Below are positions 1-8,669 of a DNA stretch of 64,000 nucleotides, in pieces. Both the position numbers and the translations under genes were made by a program. Positions within the stretch are counted from its first letter, which is position 1, and every line of letters begins with the position of its first letter. The notes beneath the pieces are model-generated. The model did not search any database. It was given only the letters and a program-made list of their open reading frames with translations, and was not told the DNA's origin. This stretch comes from DASZTV01 sp035550655 (GTDB lineage Bacteria; Actinomycetota; Actinomycetes; JAFAQI01): positions 1-64,000 of the forward strand of contig DASZOU010000008.1 of assembly GCA_035550655.1 (NCBI GenBank), written 5' to 3'.

Positions 1-397
<397 letters not shown>

Positions 398-469
398 CAA
401 CAATTACTGCTACGCGTCCACTGTGCGGTTCCCGAGATGCGGTCGGTTGACGACCAACATCTCAATAGA

Positions 470-588
470 GTTTCGGCGGCATATAGCGCAGGGGAAACGC
501 CCGGTCCCATTCCGAACCCGGAAGCTAAGCCCTGCAGCGCCGATGGTACTGCCCTGGAGACGGGGTGGGAGAGTAGGACGCCGCCGGA
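470..588 (+). rRNA. rrf: 5S rRNA
   Basis: Complete 5S rRNA gene, about 119 bases, starting GTTTCGGCGGC and ending ACGCCGCCGGA; the two ends pair to form helix I. The internal landmarks CCCATTCCGAACCCGGAAG and GGGAGAGTAGGACGCCG are intact. It is the last gene of the rRNA operon whose 23S end opens the window and it is followed at once by a strong hairpin terminator. No tRNA is seen between 23S and 5S. Confidence 0.97.
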
Positions 589-596
589 CATCTTCA

Positions 597-632
597 ACGA
601 AGGGCCACCCGATAACTCGGGTGGCCCTTCGT
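597..632 (+). terminator. rRNA operon terminator hairpin
   Basis: A perfect 16-base stem (ACGAAGGGCCACCCGA at 597-612 pairing with 617-632) with a TAAC loop starts nine bases after the 5S end and is followed by GGTTGTCT. It fits an intrinsic terminator with a weak U tract, as is common in actinomycetes. A GTG at 631 lies inside the hairpin and is not a credible gene start. Confidence 0.9.
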
Positions 633-684
633 GGTTGTCTGGGTCGTTCAGCCGCTTTGTCGACACGCAAACAGGGAGCAGATC

Positions 685-1590
685 GTGCCGCCGTCCCGCC
701 GTCAGCCAGGCGCCCCCGGCGAGTCGGGGAGAGGTCGCGGCGGTCCACCGCGCCGCACCGGGAAGCCCCCGACCGGCAACCGGTCCGATCGCGCCGGCCG
801 GCCTGGCCAGGCGCCGCGGCAGCAGCGCGACGACCGGCCCACCCGGCCGCAGCGTGAGGAGCGGCCCACCCGGCCGCAGCGTGACGACCGGCCCACCCGG
901 CCGCAGCGTGACGACCGCCCGCCGCGGCCACCGGAGCCGCCACTGGCTGATGACATCCAGGCCCGCGAGCTCGATCGCACCGCTCGGGCCGGACTGCGCA
1001 CCCTCAGCGAAGGCCTGGCCGAGAAGATCGCCCGCCACCTGGTCGCCGCCGGCCGGGCGCTCGACGACGACCCTGAGCTCGCGCTCGCCCACGCTCGCTT
1101 CGCCCGAGCGCTCGCGCCCCGGATCGCCGTGCTCCGTGAGGCGGTCGGCGTCGCGGCCTATCGCGCCGGCGACTACCAGACCGCGCTGTCGGAGCTGCGC
1201 GCCGTGAGACGGATGACCGGCGACCCGTCGTACCTGCCCGTCCTGGCCGACTGCGAGCGCGGCCTCGGCCGCCCGGAGCGAGCCCTCGCGCTGGTTCGGG
1301 AGCCGGACGCGCGGCGGCTGTCGCCGGCCGAGCGGGTCGAGCTCGCCATCGTCGAGTCCGGTGCGCGCCGCGACCGCGGCGAGATGCAAGCGGCAGTGGT
1401 GGCCCTGCAAGGACCGGCGCTGCGACGCCAGGAGGTCGCGCCGTGGACGGCGCGGCTCTGGTACGCCTACGCCGCAGCCCTTGCCGACGCCGGCCGGACC
1501 GACGAGGCACAGAAGTGGTTCGCGGCAGTGGCCTCGATCGACGACGACGGCGAGACCGACGCGGAGGAGCGGCTCGAAGAGCTCCGCTGA
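685..1590 (+). CDS. TPR-like protein with Pro/Arg-rich repeat N-terminus
   Basis: A protein of about 301 residues. The first 85 or so are low-complexity and rich in Pro, Arg, Asp and Gln, and include 3.7 tandem copies of a nine-residue unit (RDDRPTRPQ). The rest is alpha-helical with TPR-like helix pairs such as GDYQTALSELRAV and GRPERALALV. I chose the GTG at 685 because AGGGAG lies 7 bases upstream; the open frame reaches back into the rRNA terminator. A TPR protein at this place, upstream of tlyA, is part of the conserved actinobacterial block (Rv1691 in M. tuberculosis). The TPR part suggests a protein-protein role; the partner is unknown. The neighbour HAD-IIA phosphatase usually found next is missing here. 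Confidence 0.85.
   Translation: MPPSRRQPGAPGESGRGRGGPPRRTGKPPTGNRSDRAGRPGQAPRQQRDDRPTRPQREERPTRPQRDDRPTRPQRDDRPPRPPEPPLADDIQARELDRTARAGLRTLSEGLAEKIARHLVAAGRALDDDPELALAHARFARALAPRIAVLREAVGVAAYRAGDYQTALSELRAVRRMTGDPSYLPVLADCERGLGRPERALALVREPDARRLSPAERVELAIVESGARRDRGEMQAAVVALQGPALRRQEVAPWTARLWYAYAAALADAGRTDEAQKWFAAVASIDDDGETDAEERLEELR
826..933 (+). repeat. 27-bp tandem coding repeat (3.7 copies)
   Basis: Four consecutive 27-base units (826-852, 853-879, 880-906, 907-933) encode RDDRPTRPQ, REERPTRPQ, RDDRPTRPQ and a diverged RDDRPPRPP. Units 1 to 3 are nearly identical at the DNA level, so copy number may vary between strains. The repeat lies in the disordered, strongly basic/acidic N-terminal region of the TPR protein. 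Confidence 0.9.
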
Positions 1591-1607
1591 ATCCGCGCGA
1601 TACCCGG

Positions 1608-2558
1608 TCAGGTGTCCTGGGCCGCCTCGAGCTGGTCGAGCCAGCGGTTGATCCCGTTGATGTTCGCAGCTGTGGAGTTCAGCAGCTCGAACTTCGCGTC
1701 AAGCTCCGGATCGGTGTAGAGCCGCCCGTACCGCTCGGCGGTCCGTTCGCGAAGCATCGTCACGGCGTGGTCGAGATCCAACGCGTTGGCGCGGGCTTCC
1801 TTCACCCCTGCCACCCAGTCCAGCAGCTCTTCGGCCGCCTCGTCGAGCGCAGGCCCCACGTGCGTCACGGGGCCGAAATGACTGAACAGCAGCCGCTGCG
1901 GCTCCAGATCCGCGAAGTGGCGCAGCGATGCCAGGGCGGTGTCCAGGTCGAAGTCGGGGGGCGGCGTCGACGGGCGGATCGCGCCGGTCTCGGGGATGAA
2001 GATGCCGGCGGCGTCGCCGACGTAGAGGTCGCCGCTGTGCGAGTCGAGCAGGCCGACGTGGTGCTGCGCGTGGCCAGGGGAGTAGTACGTCGTCAGCGTC
2101 CGGCCGCCGCCGAGGTCGATGGAGCCGATCTCGTCCACCGCCCGGATCCGACCGCTGTCGGTGGGCCGCAGCTCGCCGAAGACCGTGTCCATCAGCTCAC
2201 CGAACACCCGCTGGGCGCTGCTCATCAGCTTCGCCGGGTCGGCCAGATGGCGGGCGCCCCGCTGATGAACCACGATCTCGGCGTTCGGGTAAGCCGCGGC
2301 AAGGTCACCCACCCCACCGGCGTGATCGAGGTGGATGTGTGTGACGGCGATCGTTGCGAGGTCGTTGCGCCCGATTCCCAATGCGTCCAGCGCGCGTTGG
2401 ACCGCCGGTGCTGATCGCGCAGTACCGGTCTCGACGAGGCAAGGGCGGTCGCTGGCGATCAGGTAGCCGGCGGTGATCCCCTCGTACCCGGACATCAGCG
2501 TGTCCAACCCGTGCACGTCGTGACCAAGGTCGGCGGTGACGACGCGTTCGGCATCCAC
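1608..2558 (-). CDS. MBL-fold metallo-hydrolase
   Basis: A metallo-beta-lactamase-fold hydrolase of about 316 residues. The zinc-binding HxHxDH motif is seen as THIHLDHAGG (about residues 73-82), followed by later metal-ligand regions around YSPGHAQHH and FSHFGPVTH, as in glyoxalase II-like hydrolases. The C-terminal third is helical. The substrate cannot be told from sequence. I prefer the GTG at 2558 (protein starts VDAERVV) because homologues begin near there; an upstream start at 2630 in the same frame would add 24 atypical residues. It is convergent with the TPR gene and divergent from the SSB-like gene, with about 100 bases between the two starts. Confidence 0.85.
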   Translation of the reverse strand: MDAERVVTADLGHDVHGLDTLMSGYEGITAGYLIASDRPCLVETGTARSAPAVQRALDALGIGRNDLATIAVTHIHLDHAGGVGDLAAAYPNAEIVVHQRGARHLADPAKLMSSAQRVFGELMDTVFGELRPTDSGRIRAVDEIGSIDLGGGRTLTTYYSPGHAQHHVGLLDSHSGDLYVGDAAGIFIPETGAIRPSTPPPDFDLDTALASLRHFADLEPQRLLFSHFGPVTHVGPALDEAAEELLDWVAGVKEARANALDLDHAVTMLRERTAERYGRLYTDPELDAKFELLNSTAANINGINRWLDQLEAAQDT

Positions 2559-2662
2559 GACCCCTAGTCTGCGCTGCCTTTTCCACACCCCGTCGGCGGG
2601 GTGCCGGCTGCTGTCAGCGGGGGTGACCACCGTCGTGCCTCCCCAACCCCGAGGAGACGAAC

Positions 2663-3025
2663 ATGACGGCTGCAGGACCCGCTGCGAAGCCCGCAGCGCA
2701 GCGCCGGCCCACCACTGACCATCGCAACGAGGTGAACGTGACCGGGCGGCTGTCTATGGCAGCGACCGAGCGGGTCCTGCCGAGCGGTGACGAGATAGTG
2801 AGCTGGCGGCTGGTGGTCGACCGGTCGCAGGCAGGCCCGCGCCCCGGCATCGAAGTCATCGACTGCTCTGCGTTCCCCGCCCGCATCCGCCGCGCGGCGC
2901 TGAGGTGGCAACCCGGCGACATCATCGCGGTCGAAGGCTCGCTGCGCCGGCGGTTCTGGCGTTCGGGAACCGGGACCGCGAGCCGCTACGAGGTCGAGGT
3001 CACCCGAGCGGTCAGGGTGGGGTAG
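2663..3025 (+). CDS. single-stranded DNA-binding protein-like (OB fold)
   Basis: A 120-residue protein with an SSB-type OB-fold core: NEVNVTGRLS, a long hairpin with WRLVVDR, and the C-terminal GDIIAVEGSLRRRFWRSG that matches the family's strand 4 to 5. It lacks the long Gly-rich linker and acidic tip of housekeeping SSB, so it is a short paralogue rather than the replicative SSB. The start is well supported by CGAGGAGACGAAC just before ATG. It ends ten bases from the convergent DUF1015 gene. A role in repair or recombination is inferred from the fold only. Confidence 0.8.
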   Translation: MTAAGPAAKPAAQRRPTTDHRNEVNVTGRLSMAATERVLPSGDEIVSWRLVVDRSQAGPRPGIEVIDCSAFPARIRRAALRWQPGDIIAVEGSLRRRFWRSGTGTASRYEVEVTRAVRVG

Positions 3026-3034
3026 CGGCGCGCG

Positions 3035-4327
3035 CTACTCGGCGTCGGCGAACGCCCGGATCAACAGACCGGTCGCCGGCTTCGGGACGAACAGCGTCGA
3101 CTTCCGCGGCATCCGGTCGCCGGCTGCGGCCACGGCGGCGACGTCCGCGACCGGCGTCGGGTTGAGCAGGAGTGCTGTTCCGCCGCTCGCCTGGGCAGCG
3201 GCGACGGCCGCCGGTACGTCGTGATGGAACTCCACGACCTGCTCGGTGTCGTCGAGTCCCCAGAGGTCGCGGATCAGGTAGCTGTGCGCGACGGCGACGT
3301 CGAGCGCGCGCCACGCCGCGGATCGGTCCGCGGGCATGGCCGCGGCGAGCTTGGTGGCATCCGGCTCGGAGAGCAACCAGGACGACTCGCCGTCGGTGAG
3401 GACGAAGGCCGTGCCCGCTTTGCCGGCGCGTTCGAGCGCCTCGAGTGCCGCCTGCAGCCCGCCTTCGACCTGGGACACAGCGAACCCGTCGCCGGCCTGT
3501 GCGGCGGCGTCCGCGGGGGCCAGCCCGGGAATGGCGCGATGGATCGCGTGCACCTCGGGGCCGAACGCCGAGCCGTCGACCAGGAACGCGACGCCCTGGT
3601 CCCATGGGCCGCTCCCGTCGCCCGCCGCGTGGCGGTCGGCCTGATAGCGCAGGAACGTCGCGTAGCGATGGTGGCCGTCGGCGATGACGGCACGCCGCGG
3701 GTGGAGGTCGGCCGCGATCGCATCGAGGGCCGCGGGGTCGGTAATGGCCCAGACCCGGTGCCGCACCCCGTCGGTAGTGGTGGTCTCGACCAGCGGCGGC
3801 CGCTCCGCGGCATCCGCCACCGCCCGGCTGGCCGCGCCGCCGCCTTCGTAGACGAGGAAGATCATCTCGAGGTCGGCCTGGGTGGCGGCCATCAGGGCGA
3901 GCCGGTCCGCCACGGGACCGGCCATCGTGTTCTCGTGCGGGAGCACGATCTGGTCTTCCGCCGGGGTGAGGCCGATTGCGCCGACGAGGCCGCGCTGGGT
4001 GTGGCCACCCGCCTGCTGCTCGTAGACGTAGACCGCGGCTTCGTCATCGGCGCGCAGCACGCCGTCGGCCCGCCACTGTGCGAGCAGCCGCCCGGCGGCG
4101 GCGTAGCGGCTGTCGGGACCGGCGTCGTCGCGCGGCAGCGTGAGGCGCACCATATTGTGCTCGGACCGTGCCTCGAGCTCCGCCTGCTGGCCGGCGTCGA
4201 TCACGTCGTACGGCGGTGCGAGAACGGTGTCGAGGGCGGCCCCAGCCGCGTAGCGAAGCGCCCGGAACGGTGCCAGCACGAGACCGTCGGGGCGCGGGAC
4301 GCTGTTCGAGGGACCAGGCTGGGTCAT
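3035..4327 (-). CDS. DUF1015 family protein
   Basis: A 430-residue protein matching the DUF1015 family over its whole length. Family signatures visible are APPYDVID near residue 38, HNMVRLTLPR, RGLVGAIGL, ILPHENTM, IADGHHRYATFLRYQ in the middle and FHHDVPAAVAAA towards the end. The GHHRY segment is the most conserved motif of the family. The biochemical role is not established; the fold is described as a putative HTH/kinase-like domain and the family often sits near serine or phosphoglycerate metabolism genes. ATG at 4327 is the natural start. The gene lies 43 bases from the SCP2 gene on the same strand and may be cotranscribed with it. Confidence 0.9.
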   Translation of the reverse strand: MTQPGPSNSVPRPDGLVLAPFRALRYAAGAALDTVLAPPYDVIDAGQQAELEARSEHNMVRLTLPRDDAGPDSRYAAAGRLLAQWRADGVLRADDEAAVYVYEQQAGGHTQRGLVGAIGLTPAEDQIVLPHENTMAGPVADRLALMAATQADLEMIFLVYEGGGAASRAVADAAERPPLVETTTTDGVRHRVWAITDPAALDAIAADLHPRRAVIADGHHRYATFLRYQADRHAAGDGSGPWDQGVAFLVDGSAFGPEVHAIHRAIPGLAPADAAAQAGDGFAVSQVEGGLQAALEALERAGKAGTAFVLTDGESSWLLSEPDATKLAAAMPADRSAAWRALDVAVAHSYLIRDLWGLDDTEQVVEFHHDVPAAVAAAQASGGTALLLNPTPVADVAAVAAAGDRMPRKSTLFVPKPATGLLIRAFADAE

Positions 4328-4370
4328 GCCGGGATGCTACGGCTCGCTGCTTGCCGCCGCCGCGGCGGGA

Positions 4371-4724
4371 CTACAACCCGAACAGCGACCGCAGCCGCAG
4401 CATGTCGCGCATCGACGCCGACACGTGGATCCGGCCGCGCAGCCACCCGGTCAGAAAGTCCTCGGTGCCGTTGGCGAGAGCGATGAGCTCGTCGCTGTCC
4501 ATCGCGAGGCGTACGTCGGCCGCCGGCTCGTCCGCCGGGTCGCACTGCGCCAGGTCGTGCACGCCGTCGGCGTCGAGCCGGGCTGTGAAGACGACGTCGA
4601 GGTCCCGGACCCGGCACAGCACGACGCGCTGCGGGACGTGCTTCTCGCGCAGCGCCGGATCGACCCCGTCGAGCTGCTTGGTCAGCCGGCTGATGGCTGC
4701 GCGGCACTGCCTGACCGTCGCCAC
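4371..4724 (-). CDS. SCP2 sterol-carrier-domain protein
   Basis: A small protein of 117 residues resembling SCP2 sterol-carrier domains: DVVFTARLDADGVHD, an aspartate-rich turn, VRLAMDSDELIALANGTEDFLTGWLRGRIHVSAS, and a final MRDMLRLRSLF. This pattern (a strand-rich half followed by a gate helix at the NGTEDFLTGWLRGRI region) is typical of the lipid-binding SCP2 fold. The start is GTG at 4724, preceded by AAGGAGCGGCAG; the longer open frame upstream has the composition of antisense sequence over the next gene. Such SCP2 proteins accompany tlyA in several actinomycetes. Ligand unknown. Confidence 0.85.
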   Translation of the reverse strand: MATVRQCRAAISRLTKQLDGVDPALREKHVPQRVVLCRVRDLDVVFTARLDADGVHDLAQCDPADEPAADVRLAMDSDELIALANGTEDFLTGWLRGRIHVSASMRDMLRLRSLFGL

Positions 4725-4841
4725 CTGCCGCTCCTTGCCGGTCCCTGGCAGCCGCGGGCCACGGCTGCGCCTCGTCGGGGCCACGCTAATCGAGTCCGGC
4801 GTCGCGCCCTCCGTGACGCCTGGTCGGCTACCGTCAACAGC

Positions 4842-5093
4842 GTGGACGACGCTGCTCGCGAGGCGGCCGGAACACCGGGCCCCGCCGTGATGGAAGACGC
4901 CGCTGACATGGCGTCGGAAACCGCACCCGACACCGGCAGCGGCGTGGCGGACGAGCCCACCGGCGTCGCGGCAGTGGACGCCGCGCTGGAGCGGTTGCGC
5001 GACCTCGACGGCGCGGCTGTCGAGGCGCACGTCGAGATCTTCGACGACGTTCAACGCCAGCTGCACGAGGCTCTGGCCGAGCTCGAAGAGTGA
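4842..5093 (+). CDS. small acidic protein upstream of tlyA
   Basis: An 83-residue acidic protein, unrecognised beyond its place. The second half forms an amphipathic helix pair (AAVDAALERLRDLDGAAVEAHVEIF and DDVQRQLHEALAEL), which looks like a small coiled-coil or dimerisation helix. The frame is open far upstream but that part is antisense to the SCP2 gene; I chose GTG 4842, just before VDDAAREAAG. No good ribosome site is seen, so the message may be leaderless, or translation may start at ATG 4890 or 4911. Its stop overlaps the tlyA start by four bases, so it is coupled to tlyA. A short protein at this spot is conserved in actinobacteria. Confidence 0.7.
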   Translation: MDDAAREAAGTPGPAVMEDAADMASETAPDTGSGVADEPTGVAAVDAALERLRDLDGAAVEAHVEIFDDVQRQLHEALAELEE

Positions 5094-5887
5094 GCAGGAA
5101 GGCGCGACTCGACGCGGAGCTGGTCCGGCGCGGCCTCGCCCGGTCCCGCCAGGACGCGGTCGATCTCGTCAACGCCGGTCGGGTGAAGGTCGCTGGCATG
5201 CCGGCCCAGAAGGCGGCGACCGCCGTCGACGCCGGCACCCCGTTGCTCGTTGCCAGTGGGGAGTCCGACGACTCCGTCTCACGCGGCGCCCACAAGCTCG
5301 CCGGCGCGCTCGACCACTGGCCGGCGCTGCCGGTCGCGGGGCGACGTTGCCTCGATGCAGGTGCATCGACCGGCGGCTTCACCCAGGTGCTGCTCCGGCG
5401 TGACGCGCGTGAGGTGGTGGCCGTGGACGTGGGCTACGGCCAGCTGGCCTGGTCGTTGACGCAAGATCCCCGCGTGACGGTGCTCGACCGCACCAACGTG
5501 CGCACCCTCACACCTGAGGCCATCGGCGGGCTAGTCGACCTCGTCGTGGCAGACCTGTCCTTCATCTCGCTCACTCTCGTCCTCGAGCCGCTGGCGGGCT
5601 GCCTCGCGGCCGGCGGCGACATGGTCGTGATGGTGAAGCCACAGTTCGAGGCCGGTCGCGACGCTGTCGGCTCCGGCGGCGTCGTCCGCGACCCGGAGGT
5701 GCGCGCCGCCGCCGTTACCCGCGTCGCTGCGCACGCCCTGACGCAGGGCTTCGGGACCGCCGGCGTGGTGGCGAGCCCGTTGCCGGGACCCTCGGGCAAC
5801 GTGGAGTACTTCCTGTGGTTGCGCGGCGGTGCCGATCCGCTCGACGACGAGACGCTCCGCGTCGCGATCGCGGCCGGTCCGCAATGA
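5090..5887 (+). CDS. tlyA: TlyA-family 2'-O-methyltransferase (16S/23S rRNA)
   Basis: 265 residues. The N-terminal S4 RNA-binding domain (RLDAELVRRGLARSRQDAV, about 4-60) is followed by a FtsJ/RrmJ-type methyltransferase. The SAM loop is CLDAGASTGGFTQVLL. The K-D-K-E catalytic set of the family can be matched: K in RGAHKLAGAL, D in VVADLSFISL, K in VMVKPQFEAG and E in NVEYFLWL. Known TlyA enzymes methylate 2'-OH of cytidines in 16S and 23S rRNA and make ribosomes sensitive to capreomycin. The GTG start overlaps the preceding small gene, and its TGA overlaps the ATG of nadK. Confidence 0.95.
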   Translation: MSRKARLDAELVRRGLARSRQDAVDLVNAGRVKVAGMPAQKAATAVDAGTPLLVASGESDDSVSRGAHKLAGALDHWPALPVAGRRCLDAGASTGGFTQVLLRRDAREVVAVDVGYGQLAWSLTQDPRVTVLDRTNVRTLTPEAIGGLVDLVVADLSFISLTLVLEPLAGCLAAGGDMVVMVKPQFEAGRDAVGSGGVVRDPEVRAAAVTRVAAHALTQGFGTAGVVASPLPGPSGNVEYFLWLRGGADPLDDETLRVAIAAGPQ

Positions 5888-6777
5888 GCGCGCCGAGCGA
5901 GAGGTCAGTGCTGCTCGTCGTTCACGTCAAACGGCCGGGCGCCGGAGCTGCCGCGCGCGAGCTCAGCGAGCTGCTGATCGCGGCCGGCATGAAAGTCCGG
6001 ATCTTGGCGGGCGAAGCCGAGGATCTCGGCTGCGACGGCGTCGTTGTCGTCCCCGACGACCTGGAGGCGGCGCGCGGAACCGAGCTGGTCATCGCGTTCG
6101 GTGGCGACGGCACGCTGCTTCGTGCGGCTGAGTACGCGCGAACGGCAAGAACTCCCTTGCTCGGTGTCAACCTCGGGCATGTCGGGTTCCTCGCCGAAGC
6201 CGACCCGATCTCGCTCGACACCACAGCCGCGAAGATCCTCGCCGGCGAGTACGCCGTCGAGGAGCGGCTGGCGCTCGACGTCCGGGTCTTCCGCGGCGAC
6301 GAGGAGATCCTGCGCGACTGGGCCCTCAACGACGTGTCCGTCGAGAAGGACAGCCGCGAGCACATGGTCAATCTCATCCTCGAGATCGATGGCCGGCCGT
6401 TGTCCCGCTGGGGATGCGACGGCTTGGTGTGCGCGACACCGACCGGATCCACCGCCTACGCGTTCTCAGCCGGCGGTCCGGTTGTCTGGCCGTCGGTGCA
6501 GGCACTGCTCGTCGTGCCGATCAGCGCGCACGCGTTGTTCGCCCGGCCGCTGGTCGTGTCGCCGGCCTCGACGGTCGCGATCGAGATCACCGACGCGGCA
6601 TCGCCCGCGATCATGTTCTGCGACGGTCGACGTACCCATGTCCTGGGACCGCACGACCGGCTCGAGATCGTGGCGGGTGCGGAGCCGGTCCGGCTGGTGC
6701 GGTTGCGCACCGCCCCGTTCACCGACCGGCTCGTGGACAAGTTCCAGCTGCCGGTCAAGGGCTGGAGCGGGCGCTGA
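5884..6777 (+). CDS. nadK: NAD kinase
   Basis: 297 residues, ATP- or polyphosphate-dependent NAD kinase that makes NADP. The diagnostic GGDGT motif is in AFGGDGTLLRAAEY, followed by LLGVNLGHVGFLAEA, the NDVSVEK region and the C-terminal CATPTGSTAYAFSAGGP motif. All expected family blocks are present and the length is normal. The start ATG at 5884 overlaps the tlyA stop (ATGA); the frame is open further upstream but there it runs inside tlyA. The position between tlyA and recN is the classic actinobacterial order. Confidence 0.96.
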   Translation: MSAPSERSVLLVVHVKRPGAGAAARELSELLIAAGMKVRILAGEAEDLGCDGVVVVPDDLEAARGTELVIAFGGDGTLLRAAEYARTARTPLLGVNLGHVGFLAEADPISLDTTAAKILAGEYAVEERLALDVRVFRGDEEILRDWALNDVSVEKDSREHMVNLILEIDGRPLSRWGCDGLVCATPTGSTAYAFSAGGPVVWPSVQALLVVPISAHALFARPLVVSPASTVAIEITDAASPAIMFCDGRRTHVLGPHDRLEIVAGAEPVRLVRLRTAPFTDRLVDKFQLPVKGWSGR

Positions 6778-6876
6778 CGCAGCGGTTGATCCGCTCACGC
6801 TGATCGTCCCATCGTCTCCAGTGCGTTGTCGCGCGTCGCGAGCGGTCATGTCTCTGCGCCGCCATAGGCTCGACCT

Positions 6877-8643
6877 GTGCTGATCGAGCTGCGGCTTCGC
6901 GGTCTCGGCGCCATCGACGAGGCGACCCTCGAGCTCGGCCCCGGCTTCACGGCGATCACCGGTGAGACCGGCGCCGGCAAGACCATGCTGCTCACCGGGC
7001 TGGGCCTGCTGCTTGGCGGTCGTTCCGATGCTGCCCTGGTCCGCGGCGGTCACGACCGGACGGAGGTGGAGGGGCGCTTCCGTGTGGCGCCGGACGGCGC
7101 GGTTGCGGCGATCGTGGATGACAGCGGTGGGCAGCTCGACGGCGACGAGCTGGTGGTCGCGCGGACGATCTCGGCGGACGGCCGGTCACGGGCGTACGTC
7201 GGCGGCCGGTCGGTTCCCGCGGCTGTGCTCGCGACCCTTGCCGACGAGCTGATCACCGTGCACGGCCAGTCCGACCAGCGCGGCCTGCTGCGCCCAAGCG
7301 TGCAACGCGGTGTGCTCGACCGCTACGCGGGCGCTCCCGCGGCCGCGGCGCTCTCCGCCTACCGCGAGGCGTTCGCCGAGCTTGCCGCCGTACGAGCCGA
7401 GCTGGAGCAGGTGAGCGGCAACCGCCGCGAGCGGATGCTGGAAGCCGACGCACTGCGCCACGGCGTGGCGGACATCGACGCGGTCGAGCCGGTGGTAGGT
7501 GAGGACGTCGCCCTCGCTGCGGAGCTGGCGCGGCTGAGCCACGCCGAGGCGCTTCGCGCGGCGGCCGGGGCGGCCCGGCGCGCCCTTCACGGCGACGCGG
7601 ACGCGGGGGACTCCGGAGCCGATGCGCTCGAGCTCGTCGCAGTCGCTCGCCGCGAGCTCGAGGCGGTGTCGGGCTACGACCCGGCGTTGGATGCGCTCGC
7701 GACCCGGCTGGCGGAGGTGTCCTATCAGCTGTCGGATGTGGCGGCGGATGTCGCGGGCTATCTCGACCGCCTCGAAGCAGACCCGACGCGGCTCGCCGTC
7801 GTACAGGAGCGGATCTCGCAGCTGAGCGCGCTCACCAAGCGCTACGGGCCGGATGCCGCTGCCGTTCTGGCCTGGGCGGAGCAGGCGCGCGCCCGTCTGG
7901 GGTCGCTGTCCGACGACGACGGCCTGATGACAGCGCTTGGCGAACGCCGCGACGCGGTGCTGCGCCGGTTGACCGAGGCGGCCGGTGAGCTCTCCCGGCT
8001 GCGCGGCGCGGCCGCCGCCCGGCTCGAGTCGGCGGTGGGTGCGGAGCTTGCCGGGTTGGCGATGCCGCACGCCGCCGTTCCGGTGGCGCTCGGCCGTCGC
8101 GACGACCCACACGGCATCGTGGTCGACGGCGCCGGCGTGGCATTCGGCCCGTCCGGCATCGACGACGTCGAGTTCCAGCTGGTTGCGCATGAGGGTGCAC
8201 CCGCCCGGCCGTTGCACCGCGGTGCCTCGGGTGGCGAGCTGTCGCGGGTGATGCTCGCGCTCGAGATCGTCCTTGCCGGAGCGGATCCGGTGCCCACCTT
8301 CGTCTTCGACGAGGTCGACGCCGGTGTCGGTGGCCGCGCCGCCGTCGAGGTCGGGCGGCGGCTGGCGGCACTTGCCACCTCGGCTCAGGTGCTCGTCGTC
8401 ACCCACCTGCCGCAGGTGGCCGCGTTCGCGGACCGGCATGTGGTGGTGGCCAAACCCGATCGCGGCGTCGTGACCGCGACTGCCGTCACGGTCGCTGACG
8501 GCGAAACGAGGCTGCGCGAGCTCTCCCGCATGCTCGGCGGCCAGGAGGACTCAGCGCTCGCGCGCGGCCACGCGGAAGAGCTGGTTGCGCTGGCCGACGC
8601 CGCCAAGGCGAAGCCGCCGGCAGTGAAAGGCTCAGGGCGTTAG
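6877..8643 (+). CDS. recN: DNA repair protein RecN
   Basis: 588-residue SMC-like ATPase for double-strand break repair. Walker A is GETGAGKT near residue 28, followed by the Q-loop region GQSDQRGLL; long coiled-coil arms occupy the middle (about 150-370); the ABC signature is ASGGELSRVMLAL and Walker B is PTFVFDEVDAGVGG, then VTHLPQVAAFA. The GTG start at 6877 lies about 8 bases after TAGGCT, a plausible -10 hexamer, and there is no ribosome site, which suggests a leaderless message. It is separated from nadK by 99 bases, so it probably has its own promoter. Confidence 0.96.
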   Translation: MLIELRLRGLGAIDEATLELGPGFTAITGETGAGKTMLLTGLGLLLGGRSDAALVRGGHDRTEVEGRFRVAPDGAVAAIVDDSGGQLDGDELVVARTISADGRSRAYVGGRSVPAAVLATLADELITVHGQSDQRGLLRPSVQRGVLDRYAGAPAAAALSAYREAFAELAAVRAELEQVSGNRRERMLEADALRHGVADIDAVEPVVGEDVALAAELARLSHAEALRAAAGAARRALHGDADAGDSGADALELVAVARRELEAVSGYDPALDALATRLAEVSYQLSDVAADVAGYLDRLEADPTRLAVVQERISQLSALTKRYGPDAAAVLAWAEQARARLGSLSDDDGLMTALGERRDAVLRRLTEAAGELSRLRGAAAARLESAVGAELAGLAMPHAAVPVALGRRDDPHGIVVDGAGVAFGPSGIDDVEFQLVAHEGAPARPLHRGASGGELSRVMLALEIVLAGADPVPTFVFDEVDAGVGGRAAVEVGRRLAALATSAQVLVVTHLPQVAAFADRHVVVAKPDRGVVTATAVTVADGETRLRELSRMLGGQEDSALARGHAEELVALADAAKAKPPAVKGSGR

Positions 8644-8669
8644 ATCGCGCTCTGGCAGACTTCGATTCG

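Noticed and set aside
4326..4841. Upstream extension of the small gene before tlyA
   Set aside because: This part is antisense to the SCP2 gene and has an Arg/Gln/Gly-rich shadow composition.
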